Part shown: positions 7,354 to 14,662 of the stretch, one piece after another
Position numbering within the stretch: the first letter of the stretch is position 1
Layout: each line of letters begins with the position of its first letter
Origin: an uncultured Hyphomicrobiales bacterium
GTDB taxonomy: Bacteria; Pseudomonadota; Alphaproteobacteria; Rhizobiales; Beijerinckiaceae
DNA: 33,602 nucleotides
Direction of reading: 5' to 3'
Assembly (NCBI GenBank): GCA_903884435.1
Contig: CAISEY010000307.1
Span: 1-33,602, forward strand
The notes under the pieces: model-generated
Database searches by the model: none
What the model was told of the DNA's origin: nothing
Seen by the model: the letters and a program-made list of their open reading frames with translations, nothing else
Translations under genes and position numbers: made by a program

Positions 7354-8427
7354 ATGTTGTCACGCCCCGCCCGGCGAAAGGGACTTTTCGCCGCTTTCGC
7401 CGCCATCCTGGGCGTTCTGCCGACACTCGCCCGCGCGGCCGACGCCGCGCCGGACCCCGCCGTGGAAGCCTTCTACAAGGGCAAGACCCTCAATTTCATC
7501 TGCGCGCTCGCCGCCGGCGGCGGTTACGACCAGTACGCGCGCGTGCTCGCCCGCCATCTCGAACGCCACATTCCCGGCAAGCCCTCCATCGTCGTTCAGA
7601 ACATGACGGGCGCCGCCGGCATGCGGGCGACGAACTGGCTTTACACCGCCGCGCCGCGCGACGGCCTGACCATCGGCATCACGCAACGCTCGGTTCTGGT
7701 CGAGCCGCTCTATGGCACGAAGGAAGCCACGTTCGATCCGACGAAGTTTTCGTGGCTCGCCAGTCTCAACGAAGAGGCTTTCATCGCGGTGTCGTGGAAA
7801 GGGCGCGGCCTCGACAGCCTGGCGGACGCGCAAAAGCGCGAATTTCCGGTCGCCGCGGACGGGCCGGCCTCCGACGACTACACCTGGCCCGCGGTGCTCA
7901 ACAGCGTCATCGGCACGAAGTTCAAGGTTGTTTCCGGTTACAACGGCAAGGCCGAAGAGCGTCTTTCCGTGCGCCGCGGCGAGACGAACGGGCTGATCGG
8001 CTGGAGCTGGGGAGCGATCCAGACCTCCGAATGGGAGGACTACCGGGCCGGAAACTGGCAAATCATCGCTCATCTTGGCCAGGGCAAGCATCCGGAGTTC
8101 GACGCGCCGTCGGTTTACGACTACGCCGAAACGAAGGAAGCCAGGGACGTGCTCGATTTCCTCGTGGGAACGCTGGTTCTGGGCCGCCCGGTCTTCGCGC
8201 CTCCGGGGATTCCCGCCGATCGCGAGGCGGCGCTGCGGGCCGCCTTTGACGCGACGCTGAAGGACCCCGCGTTTCTCGCCGAGGCCTCGCGTCTCAATCT
8301 CGAAATCAGTCCGGCGCCGGGCGCGGAACTCGCCGCGCGCGTCTCGCGCCTCTACAAGACTCCAGCCGCGGTCGTGGAGCGCGCGCAGGCCGCCCGCAAA
8401 CAGGCCATGGGAACAGCGTCGCCCTGA
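7354..8427 (+). CDS. TctC/Bug-like periplasmic substrate-binding protein (SBP3)
   Basis: 357 residues, the longest of the seven, with a signal peptide (RPARRKGLFAAFAAILGVLP, cleavage near ARAADA). The mature protein contains AFYKGKTLNFICALAAGGGYD, HIPGKPSIVVQNMTGAAGMR, YTAAPRDGLT, RRGETNGLIGWSWG and FAPPGIPADREAALRAAFD. The GWSW segment is shared with SBP1, so the two are probably closer to each other than to the rest. GAGGA lies nine bases before the ATG. It is the first gene of a plus-strand set with a TauD-type dioxygenase, a rhodanese and a UbiD-family decarboxylase, which suggests its ligand is a substrate of one of these. Confidence 0.88.
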   Translation: MLSRPARRKGLFAAFAAILGVLPTLARAADAAPDPAVEAFYKGKTLNFICALAAGGGYDQYARVLARHLERHIPGKPSIVVQNMTGAAGMRATNWLYTAAPRDGLTIGITQRSVLVEPLYGTKEATFDPTKFSWLASLNEEAFIAVSWKGRGLDSLADAQKREFPVAADGPASDDYTWPAVLNSVIGTKFKVVSGYNGKAEERLSVRRGETNGLIGWSWGAIQTSEWEDYRAGNWQIIAHLGQGKHPEFDAPSVYDYAETKEARDVLDFLVGTLVLGRPVFAPPGIPADREAALRAAFDATLKDPAFLAEASRLNLEISPAPGAELAARVSRLYKTPAAVVERAQAARKQAMGTASP

Positions 8428-8442
8428 CGCTCGCGTCAACCC

Positions 8443-8471
8443 TTGACTATCCTTCGCGGGAGGGCGCATTT
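8443..8471 (+). promoter_or_regulatory. Possible promoter for the dioxygenase gene
   Basis: TTGACT (8443-8448) is followed after 17-18 bases by GCATTTT. The -35 is good and the -10 poor. It would give the dioxygenase-rhodanese-UbiD set a start separate from SBP3. Confidence 0.25.
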
Positions 8472-8515
8472 TGCCAGCCCGAATTCCAGGCCCCGCAAAC
8501 AGAAAGGTGCCTTCC

Positions 8516-9391
8516 ATGTCCACCGCCAATTCCTCCCTTCGAATCGTGTCGGAATCGTCGGCCTTGCCGCAGGGCGCGCGGATCACGCAGATGCAGCCCG
8601 CCCTCGGCTCGGTGATTTCGGGCTATCGCTTCGACGGAAAGCCGCTCGGCGACGCGTTCCGCTCGCTGCTGCGCGATCTCCTCCACAATCGCGGCGTCGT
8701 CGTGTTCGACGCGGGCACCGTGACCCCGGAAAACTTCACCGTCTTCGCCGGCTTCCTCGGCGAGTTTTTCCATTACGCCGGGCCGCACACGCCGCGCGCG
8801 CCGGAAAACCCCGACGCGACGACCATCGACTCCGTGCGGGACAAACACCTGCGCAATCACATCTGGCACGCGGACGGCGGCTTTCGCTCGGACGCGCCGG
8901 CCTTCACGGCGCTCTACGCTCATCAATTGCCGGATCTGGGCGGCGGCGACACGATGTTCAGCAACGCGGCCTGGGTCTATGAAAACCTCGATCCGCTGTT
9001 CGCCGCCTATCTCGAAACGCTGAACGTGATCCAGTCGGCGGACGCCACGGGCCACATCACCGACCGCTATCTCGATCCGGAAGAGGCGAAGCAGGCGCGG
9101 ATCAAGATGCCTCCCTTCGAGATGCCGCTGGTGCGCGTGCATCCCGTCACCGGCCGCAAGTGGGTCGCGGTGAACGAATCCTATGTCGCCTACATCAAGG
9201 GCGTCAGCCGCGTCACCAGCCAGAACCTGCTGGGCATTCTCTTCGACATGATCAAGTCGCCGGAAGCGACCGCGCGTCACGCCTGGGCGCAGGGACAACT
9301 GGCGATCTGGGACAATCGCGTGGTGCAGCACAAGGGCATCAAGGACTACGGCGGCCGCCGCGTCCTCTATCGCGCGACGATGACGGCCTGA
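8516..9391 (+). CDS. TauD/TfdA-family Fe(II)/2-oxoglutarate dioxygenase
   Basis: 291 residues, usual for the family, cytoplasmic. IWHADGGFRSDAP provides the iron-binding H-x-D (His118, Asp120). WDNRVVQHKGIKDYGGRR supplies the distal iron His272, and Arg286 in VLYRAT is placed to hold the 2-oxoglutarate carboxylate. The family hydroxylates sulfonates, aryloxyacids, sulfate esters or carnitine precursors, releasing succinate and CO2; the substrate is not determined by these motifs. The start at 8516 was preferred because AAGGTG precedes it, although an in-frame ATG exists 15 codons upstream. It lies between SBP3 and a rhodanese, with only 10 bases to the latter. Confidence 0.9.
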   Translation: MSTANSSLRIVSESSALPQGARITQMQPALGSVISGYRFDGKPLGDAFRSLLRDLLHNRGVVVFDAGTVTPENFTVFAGFLGEFFHYAGPHTPRAPENPDATTIDSVRDKHLRNHIWHADGGFRSDAPAFTALYAHQLPDLGGGDTMFSNAAWVYENLDPLFAAYLETLNVIQSADATGHITDRYLDPEEAKQARIKMPPFEMPLVRVHPVTGRKWVAVNESYVAYIKGVSRVTSQNLLGILFDMIKSPEATARHAWAQGQLAIWDNRVVQHKGIKDYGGRRVLYRATMTA

Positions 9392-9401
9392 GGCGCGAGA
9401 C

Positions 9402-10250
9402 GTGAGCGACCCCCGGTCCGCAATTCTCATCACGGCGGCGGATCTCGCCGCGCGGCTCGACGCGCGGGAGCCGGTGGTCGTCCTCGACGTGTCCGACGAA
9501 CTGGCGGCCGCGCCCGCCGGGCGTTCGTTCATTCCCGGCGCGTTCGCGACGTGTCTGGCGACGCATTTCTCCGGGGCGCCGTCGAAGGCCGGCGGCAAGC
9601 GCCCGTTGCCCGATAGCGCCGACTTTCAGGCGAAGGCGCGCGGCTGGGGCGTCAACCCCGACACGCTCGTCGTTGTTTACGACGACAATGCCGGAGCGCA
9701 GGCCGCGCGCGCCTGGTGGACGTTCCGCTGGGCGGGATTCGGGAACGTGCGTCTGCTCGATGGCGGGCTTGGCGCCTGGAAGGCCGCCGGACGACCGGTC
9801 GCGAGCGCGCCCGCGACCGCCGGAAGCGCGGGCAGCGTCGTTCTGTCGGCGGGCCAGATGCCGACCCTCGACGCGGATCAATCCGCCAGGCTGGCGCGCG
9901 ACGGCGTGCTTCTCGACGCGCGGGGCCGGGCCGCCTATCTGGGCGCGCCGCCAGCAGCGGGAAAGCCGCCGGCGGGCCACATCCCCGGCGCGCTGAGCGC
10001 GCCTTCGGCCTTGGGCGTCGGCGCCGACGGCTGTTTCAAATCCGTCGAAGAGCTGCGCGCGGCCTTCGCCGCGCTGGGCGCCGACGGCGCGCGTCCGACC
10101 GGCGTCTATTGCGGCAGCGGCAACGCCGCCGCGCACCTGCTCGCGGCGCTGGCTGTGACCGGCGTCGAGGCGCCGCTTTACGTCGGCTCATGGTCCGCGT
10201 GGAGCGCAGATCCGGCGCGCCCGGTCGCGATCGGCCCCGAGCCTGGCTGA
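9402..10250 (+). CDS. Two-domain rhodanese-like sulfurtransferase
   Basis: 282 residues in two rhodanese domains, the layout of SseA/3-mercaptopyruvate sulfurtransferases. The inactive N-terminal domain contains DTLVVVYDDNAGAQAARAWW and LLDGGLGAWKAAGRPV. The C-terminal domain has LLDARGRAAYLG and GHIPGALSAP, then the active loop VYCGSGNAAAHLL with Cys237. The loop CGSGNAA resembles CGSGVTA of SseA more than the CRKGVTA loop of thiosulfate sulfurtransferases. The start is GTG with a weak GAGGCG upstream, 10 bases after the dioxygenase stop. Pairing with a TauD-type enzyme hints at organosulfur metabolism, but the link is circumstantial. Confidence 0.9.
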   Translation: MSDPRSAILITAADLAARLDAREPVVVLDVSDELAAAPAGRSFIPGAFATCLATHFSGAPSKAGGKRPLPDSADFQAKARGWGVNPDTLVVVYDDNAGAQAARAWWTFRWAGFGNVRLLDGGLGAWKAAGRPVASAPATAGSAGSVVLSAGQMPTLDADQSARLARDGVLLDARGRAAYLGAPPAAGKPPAGHIPGALSAPSALGVGADGCFKSVEELRAAFAALGADGARPTGVYCGSGNAAAHLLAALAVTGVEAPLYVGSWSAWSADPARPVAIGPEPG

Positions 10251-10251
10251 C

Positions 10252-10288
10252 CGGGCGCCGTTCGCGTTCCATCCCGGCCCGGCGCCCG
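10252..10288. repeat. Perfect 8-base inverted repeat between rhodanese and UbiD genes
   Basis: CGGGCGCC (10252-10259) and GGCGCCCG (10281-10288) flank a 21-base loop in the 103-base intercistronic gap. No T-run follows, so it is not a standard terminator; it might stabilise or punctuate the transcript. Confidence 0.3.
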
Positions 10289-10353
10289 AGCGTCGTGGCC
10301 GCCATTGCCGGGACAGCGTTCCGGCCCGCACTCCATATCGACCGGGAACCGCC

Positions 10354-11985
10354 ATGACCGACAGCCAGACACCTCACGCGCCGCTCGATCTGCGCGAACA
10401 TCTCCGCAGGCTCGAGGAAAGGGGCCTGCTGACCCGCATCGACACGCCGGTCAACAAGGACACGCAGTTGCATCCGCTGGTGCGCTGGCAGTTCACCGGC
10501 GGCTTGCCGGAGAGCGCGCGGCGCGCCTTTCTTTTCACCAACGTGTTTGGCTCCGACGGCCGCAAGTTCGACACGCCGGTCGTGGTCGGCGCGCTGGCGG
10601 CTTCGCCGGAGATTTATTCCGTCGGCATGGGCGTCAAAGTCGACGAGATCGGCGACGTCTGGAACCGCGGCATCGACCATCCGATTCCGCCGGTGCTCGT
10701 CGAAAATCCGCCCTGTCAGGAAGTCATCATCAAGGGCGAGGACTTGCGCAAGCCAGGCGGCGGGCTCGCGTCCTTCCCGATTCCGGTCTCGACGCCCGGC
10801 TTCGATTCCGCGCCCTATTTCACCGCGACGCTGTGCGTCACGAAAGATCCGGAAACCGGCGTGCGCAACATGGGCACCTATCGCGCCGGACTTAAGGCGA
10901 CGGACCGGCTGTGCGTGCGCATGGCGACGCGGCTCACGGGCGCGGGCGGCTATGTCCACTGGCTGAAATACAAGGAACTCGGCCAGCCCATGCCGATCGC
11001 CATCGTCGTTGGCGCGGCGCCGGTCATCCAGTACACGGGACCGCAAAAACTCGCGATCGACCAGGATGAAATGGCCGTCGCCGGCGGCCTCGCGGGCGCG
11101 GCGCTGCGCACCTGCCGCGCGCTGACCGTCGATCTCGAAATTCCCGCCGACGCGGAAATCGTCGTCGAGGGATTCATCGACACCGAACTCGTCGAGCCGG
11201 AAGGCCCGTTTGGCGAAAGCCACGGCTATATCGCGCTCGAGGAATTCAACATGTCGATGCGCGTGACCGCGATCACGCACCGGCGCGATCCCATCCTCGT
11301 TTCGATCGTCAGCCAGGTCACGCCGAGCGAGTCGAGCGTCATCAAGAAGGTCGCCTACGAGCCTCTCTACCTCACGCACCTCAGGAAGAACCTGAACGTG
11401 AAGGGGCTGACCGGCGTCGTCATGCACGAGCCGCTGTCCAACCTGAGGCCCATCATCTTCCTTCAATTTTCGCGCAACGCGCCGAAGACGGAGGTCTGGC
11501 GCGGGTTGCAGGGCGCTTCCACGTTGCAGGCGCAATGCGGCAAAATCGTCATCGCCGTGACGGACGACGTCGATCCGCACAACGCCGACGCGGTGTTCTG
11601 GTCGATGGCCTACCGGTCGAATCCCATCGAGGACATTCTGATCGTGCCCTATCGCTCGCGCAGCCACGGCCCCAAGTCCGACGGCGCCGCGAATTCGACG
11701 CTGCTGATCGACGCGACCGCGAAGAGCCCGATGCCGCCGCTCGCCCTGCCGGCGCGCAAGTACATGGAGGAGGCTCGGGAAATCTGGGAGAAGATCGGCC
11801 TGCCGCCGCTGGTTCCGCAATCGCCATGGCACGGCATCCACCTTGGCGACTGGGGCGATCGCTGGGAACGTTTCGCCGAAGCCGCGGCGCGCGGCGAATG
11901 GGAGCGCAACGGCGAAAACTCGTTCCAGCGCCGGCGTCCCGACGTGATGCCGGAAACGCCGGTGCGGCGCGTCGAGAAGGACTGA
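10354..11985 (+). CDS. UbiD-family (prenylated-FMN) decarboxylase
   Basis: 543 residues. The N-terminus LDLREHLRRLEERGLLTRID is the standard UbiD opening. VEPEGPFGESHGYIALEE, around residue 285, carries the conserved (E)GPFGE stretch that lies at the prFMN site, and TPSESSVIKKVAYEPL lies in the second half of the core. The family reversibly decarboxylates aromatic or alpha,beta-unsaturated acids and needs prenylated FMN made by UbiX; no ubiX is present in the window. It ends a plus-strand set with SBP3, dioxygenase and rhodanese. It is more likely a catabolic member than the quinone-pathway UbiD because of its length and surroundings, but the substrate is unknown. Its stop lies eight bases from the convergent gene's stop. 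Confidence 0.92.
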   Translation: MTDSQTPHAPLDLREHLRRLEERGLLTRIDTPVNKDTQLHPLVRWQFTGGLPESARRAFLFTNVFGSDGRKFDTPVVVGALAASPEIYSVGMGVKVDEIGDVWNRGIDHPIPPVLVENPPCQEVIIKGEDLRKPGGGLASFPIPVSTPGFDSAPYFTATLCVTKDPETGVRNMGTYRAGLKATDRLCVRMATRLTGAGGYVHWLKYKELGQPMPIAIVVGAAPVIQYTGPQKLAIDQDEMAVAGGLAGAALRTCRALTVDLEIPADAEIVVEGFIDTELVEPEGPFGESHGYIALEEFNMSMRVTAITHRRDPILVSIVSQVTPSESSVIKKVAYEPLYLTHLRKNLNVKGLTGVVMHEPLSNLRPIIFLQFSRNAPKTEVWRGLQGASTLQAQCGKIVIAVTDDVDPHNADAVFWSMAYRSNPIEDILIVPYRSRSHGPKSDGAANSTLLIDATAKSPMPPLALPARKYMEEAREIWEKIGLPPLVPQSPWHGIHLGDWGDRWERFAEAAARGEWERNGENSFQRRRPDVMPETPVRRVEKD

Positions 11986-11992
11986 CCGCCCG

Positions 11993-12946
11993 TCAGGCGT
12001 TCGCGAGGATCAGGCGCGCGGCTTCCTTCGCGGTCTGGCCCACCTTCACGCCGAGTTTCGCGGCGACGTCGTTGACGACGGAAATCACGCCGTCGTTCCA
12101 CGTGCTCAGGCCCTCGCCGAGCCGCGCCGACATGGTGGAGACCGACGCCGCGGGAACTCCGTTCGCGCCGAGGATCATCACGCCCTCGACCGCGGAATTG
12201 TTCAGGGCGATGCCCGCGTCGTTGGCGATGGCGCCCTTCGCGCCCATGCGCAGCGCGCCGTCGGACATGACGCGGCTCGAGTTCGCGCCGCTGCAAAAAA
12301 CATCGTTGGGGATTTTTTCGCGGATCGCCGTGCTGCCGGGCGTCGCCCAGATGCGTCCCTTCGGCGTCGTCTCGACGACGACGGGCGCCTCTTCCTCGCC
12401 GGGCGAGGTGGGAATCGATTTGCCCGCCGGCGCCTTCGCCAGCAAGGCCGCCGCTTCCCACGCGACCTGACCGGGATACACGCCGAGCGCGCGCGCCTGC
12501 GCGTTGGCGCGGCTGATCGTGCCCAGCAGCGTCGAGCGTCCGTTGCTTGTTTCCGCCGACATGGCGGCGATGCTCGCGACGGGAACGCCGATTGTTTCAC
12601 CGTGTTTGAGACCGCTGACGCCCGCCTCGTCCTTGCCGATGCCCGCGTCGGTGGCGATGATGGCCCGGACGCCGCGCGTGAAGATCGGCGCGAGAACGCG
12701 CGTGCCGCAATAGGAGCCGACCACGACGACATCGCCGGGCCCCGTGGCGTTGCTTTCGAGATAGACGGACGAATCGAAAGCGAGCACGCGGCCCGAGGCG
12801 TCCTCGCTCACGACGAGCATTTTCTCGCGACCGATGGTGGTTCCGTCCGCGATGACTTTCGGCGCCTGCGCCATCGCGCCGCGCGCGAAAACGAGCGAGA
12901 CGGCGCCAGCGGCGAGAAATTCGCGGCGCGGACTGATGATTGGCAT
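11993..12946 (-). CDS. Tat-exported protein of unknown function with an internal tandem duplication
   Basis: 317 residues. Residues 5-28 are a twin-arginine signal, SPRREFLAAGAVSLVFARGA, ending AMAQA, so it should be exported folded. The mature protein consists of two similar halves. Half 1 (about 73-172) has SYCGTR, GVRAIIATDAGI, GVPVASIAAMSA and LGVYPGQVAWEAAALLAKA. Half 2 (about 214-317) has FCSGANSSR, GAKGAIANDAGI, GVPAASVSTMSA and LGVKVGQTAKEAARLILANA. Each half holds one Cys near its start (Cys80, Cys218), then Arg and the (T/N)DAGI motif. I do not recognise the family. Tat export suggests a cofactor or oligomer assembled in the cytoplasm. It lies 65 bases downstream of the NMT1-like binding-protein gene on the same strand and is probably co-transcribed. 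Confidence 0.82.
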   Translation of the reverse strand: MPIISPRREFLAAGAVSLVFARGAMAQAPKVIADGTTIGREKMLVVSEDASGRVLAFDSSVYLESNATGPGDVVVVGSYCGTRVLAPIFTRGVRAIIATDAGIGKDEAGVSGLKHGETIGVPVASIAAMSAETSNGRSTLLGTISRANAQARALGVYPGQVAWEAAALLAKAPAGKSIPTSPGEEEAPVVVETTPKGRIWATPGSTAIREKIPNDVFCSGANSSRVMSDGALRMGAKGAIANDAGIALNNSAVEGVMILGANGVPAASVSTMSARLGEGLSTWNDGVISVVNDVAAKLGVKVGQTAKEAARLILANA

Positions 12947-13011
12947 TGTGTACTCCCGTTTCCCGATGCTCGCCGGTTAGCCCGAATGATCGCGCGGACG
13001 CCGGCCCGCGT

Positions 13012-14067
13012 TTATTTCCCTTTCGCCGAAAGTTCGCGCGCGGCCTCGCGCACGATGGACAGATCGAGCGCCGCGTCGACGCTCACGGGCGTTTCGATCA
13101 GTTTTTCCGAACGGAAAATATCGAAGTCCTCTCCGAGGCTCGCGACGTTCGGCAGGCCATCGTCGCTGCAATAACTGACGATCAGCGAACGGAGGAGGGC
13201 GCGGTCCTTCACCGGCGTGTTTTCCGCGAGCAGGCCGATGAACTCGTCCGCGTCGGCCCCCGCGATCCTGCCTTGCACGATGGAAGCATTGACGGCCCGC
13301 GCGCCGCGCAAATAGGCGCGCATGAAGGCGCGGGCGGCTTCTGGCCGCCGCTCGCGAAACTGGCCGGAATAGTAGAGGACCGCGATCTGGTGGCCGGGGT
13401 AAATCTGGTCGTCGGTGAGCAGCTTCGCGGCGATGTTCTGGCGGATGATTTCGCTGGCTACGGGCTCGGTGGGAAAGCCCGCGTCGATGGCGCCGTTTTG
13501 CAACGCGGCGATTTGCTGGGGCACGTTGAGATAGGCGCGTTCGACGTCGCCGGGGCCAATGCCCGCCATTTTGTAGAGACGCGCCAGCGTGCCCATGGCG
13601 GCCGAGCCGACCGCGGCCGTGGCGATCCTGAGCCCCTTGATGTCGGCCACCGACTTCACGCGGCCGCTCTCCACCAGCGCCTTGCGCACGACGAGCATTT
13701 GCGAATAGCGGCCCGGCGGCGTCGCCGACTTGTCGGCGACGATGCGTATTCCGATGCCGCGCCCGACCGCGTTGTACAGGCCGGCCGAGGGCGCGCCGCC
13801 CGCGACATCGACCTCGCCGGAGGCGAGCGCGGGGATCATGCGCGCGGCGGAATCCGTGCTGACGATCGTGACGTCCAGTCCTTCCTCGCGGAACCAGCCG
13901 CGCGATCGCGCGATGAAGAGATTGAGGTCGGTGATCGACAGCGTGGTCGCGACGACGACCGGTTGCAGGGGTTGTGCGCCCGGGCGGCCCGCCGGCGAGA
14001 GAATGACGAGAGCCGCCAGCGCGAGGGCGAACGTCGCGCGGCGTCCCGGTTTCCTGTGCGCGTCCAT
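13012..14067 (-). CDS. NMT1/SsuA-like ABC-type periplasmic substrate-binding protein
   Basis: 351 residues with an export signal (GRRATFALALAALVILSPAG). The mature part begins VVVATTLSITDLNLFIARSRG and WFREEGLDVTIVSTDS, the signature of NMT1/THI5-like and nitrate/sulfonate/taurine receptors. It continues with ALASGEVDVAGGAPSAG and ALQNGAIDAGFPTEPVAS. These proteins bind sulfonates, pyrimidines, aromatic acids or bicarbonate; the ligand is not clear. It is unrelated to the seven TctC-like proteins. No ABC permease or ATPase adjoins it. The start at 14067 follows GGGGAGG; the frame extends far upstream without support. The only downstream co-directional gene is the Tat-exported protein, which may act with it in the periplasm. 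Confidence 0.87.
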   Translation of the reverse strand: MDAHRKPGRRATFALALAALVILSPAGRPGAQPLQPVVVATTLSITDLNLFIARSRGWFREEGLDVTIVSTDSAARMIPALASGEVDVAGGAPSAGLYNAVGRGIGIRIVADKSATPPGRYSQMLVVRKALVESGRVKSVADIKGLRIATAAVGSAAMGTLARLYKMAGIGPGDVERAYLNVPQQIAALQNGAIDAGFPTEPVASEIIRQNIAAKLLTDDQIYPGHQIAVLYYSGQFRERRPEAARAFMRAYLRGARAVNASIVQGRIAGADADEFIGLLAENTPVKDRALLRSLIVSYCSDDGLPNVASLGEDFDIFRSEKLIETPVSVDAALDLSIVREAARELSAKGK

Positions 14068-14220
14068 CCTGGCGCCTCCCCGATTTTTATCGAGCATCTT
14101 GCGCGCGCGGCGGGCCGCGCGCAATCCCGCCCGGACCGCGCCTTGACCGCGATGGCGCGGCGCCCGATTGTTCCCGACGAAGCGGACGATCTCAATTCCG
14201 CGACAAGGGGAGACAGGCTC

Positions 14221-14604
14221 ATGGCCGCCAGCAAGCCAAAAATTCGCCACATCGCGCTCATGACGCTCGACCCGGAGCGGCTCGCGAAATTTTACGAAGA
14301 GGCTTTCGAGATGACGCGCCTGACCGGCAAGGGCGTGCCTGGCAGCAAGGCGGTTTACATGACCGACGGCTACATCACCCTCGCCCTGCTCGAGAACAAG
14401 GCCGACGGGCGTCCCTCCGGCCTCAACCATTTCGGCTTCAAGGTGGACAGCCACGAAGAGATCGAGTCGAAACTGAAGAAAGCCGGCGTCCGGGGTCCCG
14501 CGAAGCGGCCCGCCGACCGCCCCTACGCGGAGACCCGCGCGACGGATCCCGACGGCAACAATTTCGATCTGTCCGTCGTCGGTTTTCAGCCGGCGGATTC
14601 GTGA
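14221..14604 (+). CDS. VOC-superfamily (glyoxalase/dioxygenase-like) protein (VOC1)
   Basis: 127 residues with one vicinal-oxygen-chelate module of two beta-alpha-beta-beta-beta units. IRHIALMTLDPERLAKFYEEA is the first unit with an early His, GLNHFGFKVDSHEEI starts the second with another metal-type His, and ATDPDGNNFDLSV ends it at the usual Glu position, here Asp/Phe. Members act as lyases, isomerases, extradiol dioxygenases or binding proteins; the exact role is not visible. Ribosome site AGGGGAG precedes the ATG. It is monocistronic, with a terminator at 14621, and divergent from the NMT1-like gene. It is clearly similar to the VOC gene at 23076-23456. Confidence 0.88.
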   Translation: MAASKPKIRHIALMTLDPERLAKFYEEAFEMTRLTGKGVPGSKAVYMTDGYITLALLENKADGRPSGLNHFGFKVDSHEEIESKLKKAGVRGPAKRPADRPYAETRATDPDGNNFDLSVVGFQPADS

Positions 14605-14620
14605 TTGCTCCACTTCGTTT

Positions 14621-14651
14621 TTCAGGCCCCGCGCGGCGAGGCCTGAATTTT
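14621..14651 (+). terminator. Terminator after VOC1
   Basis: TTCAGGCC (14621-14628) and GGCCTGAA (14640-14647) form a perfect eight-base stem with an 11-base loop, followed by TTTT (14648-14651). It lies in the 58-base gap between convergent genes and fits plus-strand termination. Confidence 0.65.
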
Positions 14652-14662
14652 CCCGACGCGCG

